NCBI GenBank assembly: GCA_052170135.1
Contig: JBQNBC010000001.1
Coordinates: forward strand, 291,045-355,044
Source: Wolinella sp052170135
GTDB taxonomy: Bacteria; Campylobacterota; Campylobacteria; Campylobacterales; Helicobacteraceae
Direction of reading: 5' to 3'
Length of the DNA: 64,000 nt
Positions 63,116 through 64,000 of the stretch are shown in pieces. Position 1 is the stretch's first letter; each line of letters opens with the position of its first letter. Under the pieces are notes generated by a model. The model saw only the letters and a list, made by a program, of their open reading frames with translations, searched no databases and was not told the origin of the DNA. The translations under genes were made by a program, and so were the position numbers.

Positions 63116-63938
63116 GCATGGGTTTACTGTGGTTGAATTGGTATTTGTTATTGTGCTTGTTGGGATACTATCCACCGTGGCGATTAGGAAACTAAGCAGT
63201 AGCGACACATCACTCTATGAAGCCAGAGACCAAATTATAAATCATCTGCGATATGCGCAACATCTAGCAATGAATGATGATAAATATTTGGCAAGCAAAG
63301 AAATTGCTAAGTTTTCAAGCTCTATTCATAATGGTAGCGATGATGCCATCAAAGCCATGAGTCATGATTGGCAGAGTCGCATGTGGAGATTGCAGTTTCA
63401 TAACATTAAAAATGGGTGTGAAAAGAAATATGAATCTGAAGGCTGGACATACTCTGTATATAGCGAGAATCCACGCGCGAGTGGTGCGTATGATAACAAT
63501 CCTGCCGGATACTCTACGATAGCAAAAGACCCACTAACAGGGAAATGTATCAGCCATTATAATGCCAATAATCTACCCGGGTATTGCGCCAAGGTCAGTG
63601 GAAGTGGTGGAAACTGCAAGATTTCAAATGACAATAGAGATAAGAATCTAAAACTAAATCAAAAGTTTGGTATTGTGGACATAGAGATAAAATCTGCAGG
63701 CTGCAACGCAAAAAGCCCTGTGATATATTTTGACTCCAATGGTGCACCGTATTGTGGTAGCGGAAAGGTTAAGCTCACAAAACCGCTGGCTATAAAGATA
63801 AAAAAGTCGACTTCTGCAAAGGATGACAATACGATGGCAATAATATGTATCGCGCCTGAAACCGGCTATATTTGGCATCTGACAAAAACTACTACGAGTT
63901 CAAGTGTATATACAAGTAATAATAATCCATGTGAGTAG
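63096..63938 (+). CDS. Type IV prepilin-like / pseudopilin protein
   Basis: 280 residues. MKLGLDRHGFTVVELVFVIV is a class III signal: cleavage between G and F, E at position +5, then a hydrophobic helix (VVELVFVIVLVGILSTVAI). The C-terminal part is polar with about eight cysteines (CEKKY, GKCISHY, GYCAKVSG, GNCKIS, GCNAK, YCGSG, ICIAP, NNPCE). Such proteins assemble through a type II or IV pilus machine. No other pilus gene is in the window, so the partner machine must lie elsewhere. Start chosen at ATG 63096; a longer open frame upstream reads through the neighbour gene. Confidence 0.75.
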   Translation: MKLGLDRHGFTVVELVFVIVLVGILSTVAIRKLSSSDTSLYEARDQIINHLRYAQHLAMNDDKYLASKEIAKFSSSIHNGSDDAIKAMSHDWQSRMWRLQFHNIKNGCEKKYESEGWTYSVYSENPRASGAYDNNPAGYSTIAKDPLTGKCISHYNANNLPGYCAKVSGSGGNCKISNDNRDKNLKLNQKFGIVDIEIKSAGCNAKSPVIYFDSNGAPYCGSGKVKLTKPLAIKIKKSTSAKDDNTMAIICIAPETGYIWHLTKTTTSSSVYTSNNNPCE

Positions 63939-63958
63939 TGGTGTCTCCCCAACTCAGC

Positions 63959-64000
63959 TCATCTTAAGCTTTCCTCGCTATACTTCCACTCCCATTTGAC
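63959..64000 (-). CDS. Possible C-terminal end of a minus-strand gene (partial)
   Basis: The minus strand from the window edge reads VKWEWKYSEESLR then stop at 63959-63961, convergent with the prepilin gene. It is only 13 residues and could be chance. Confidence 0.2.
   Translation of the reverse strand, partial: VKWEWKYSEESLR

Noticed and set aside
1..64000. tRNA, rRNA or CRISPR
   Set aside because: No T-loop signatures, rRNA segments or regularly spaced repeats were recognised by eye in the spacers.

Overview
The window looks like the chromosome of a Helicobacter-type member of the Campylobacterota. Supporting signs are the ndk-yceD-rpmF-plsX-fabH block, a waaC-acyltransferase-glycosyltransferase-heptosyltransferase core-LPS cluster, Fur, KdsB, a 2[4Fe-4S] ferredoxin, TATAAT-like -10 boxes without clear -35 boxes, and poly-G phase-variable methyltransferases. 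Species cannot be set from sequence alone. No rRNA, tRNA or CRISPR array was seen.

Layout. 1-3778: the start of dnaE (minus), a two-component pair, fur, and an EamA exporter. 3932-9833: a 5.9-kb mobile element (see below). 9912-28816: housekeeping and surface genes: der, a TraT-like lipoprotein, a PBP1A-type enzyme, bioF, a second two-component pair, gdhA, a c-type-heme diguanylate cyclase, glmS, outer-membrane phospholipase A, a tandem Usp protein and tpx. 29081-34775: a restriction-modification island with a second type III system, whose mod is switched off by a G9 tract, followed by a decayed D12-type adenine methyltransferase. 34855-56162: kdsB, a trmN6-like gene, a TPR protein, trpC, fdxB, ppx, the LPS core cluster, the fatty-acid and ribosome block, an antiporter, panC, prfB, an mlaF-like ATPase and a thiosulfate-uptake pair. 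56438-64000: ilvD, a phase-variable C5-cytosine methyltransferase (also G9, also off) with its putative endonuclease, a CoA-binding protein, ilvA, a membrane protein and an orphan prepilin.

The most notable item is 3932-9833. A complete type III mod-res pair and an internally deleted IS1595-family transposase lie between near-perfect 24-bp inverted repeats, flanked by an 8-bp target duplication (ATAAAAAA). The mod and res genes carry 10-12-base DNA uptake sequences typical of Neisseriaceae: ATGCCGTCTGAA once, AGGCTGCCTGAA twice, GCCGTCTGAA once. This reads as a transposon with a type III RM passenger that came from a Neisseriaceae genome and was then immobilised by loss of transposase catalytic residues.

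Defence and epigenetic state: one Neisseriaceae-derived type III system looks intact. The second type III Mod and the C5 methyltransferase are each one G away from in-frame (G9; G8 or G11 would be on). A fourth methyltransferase is a relic with a 73-bp internal tandem duplication. The locus therefore records stepwise gain, switching and loss of DNA methylation systems.
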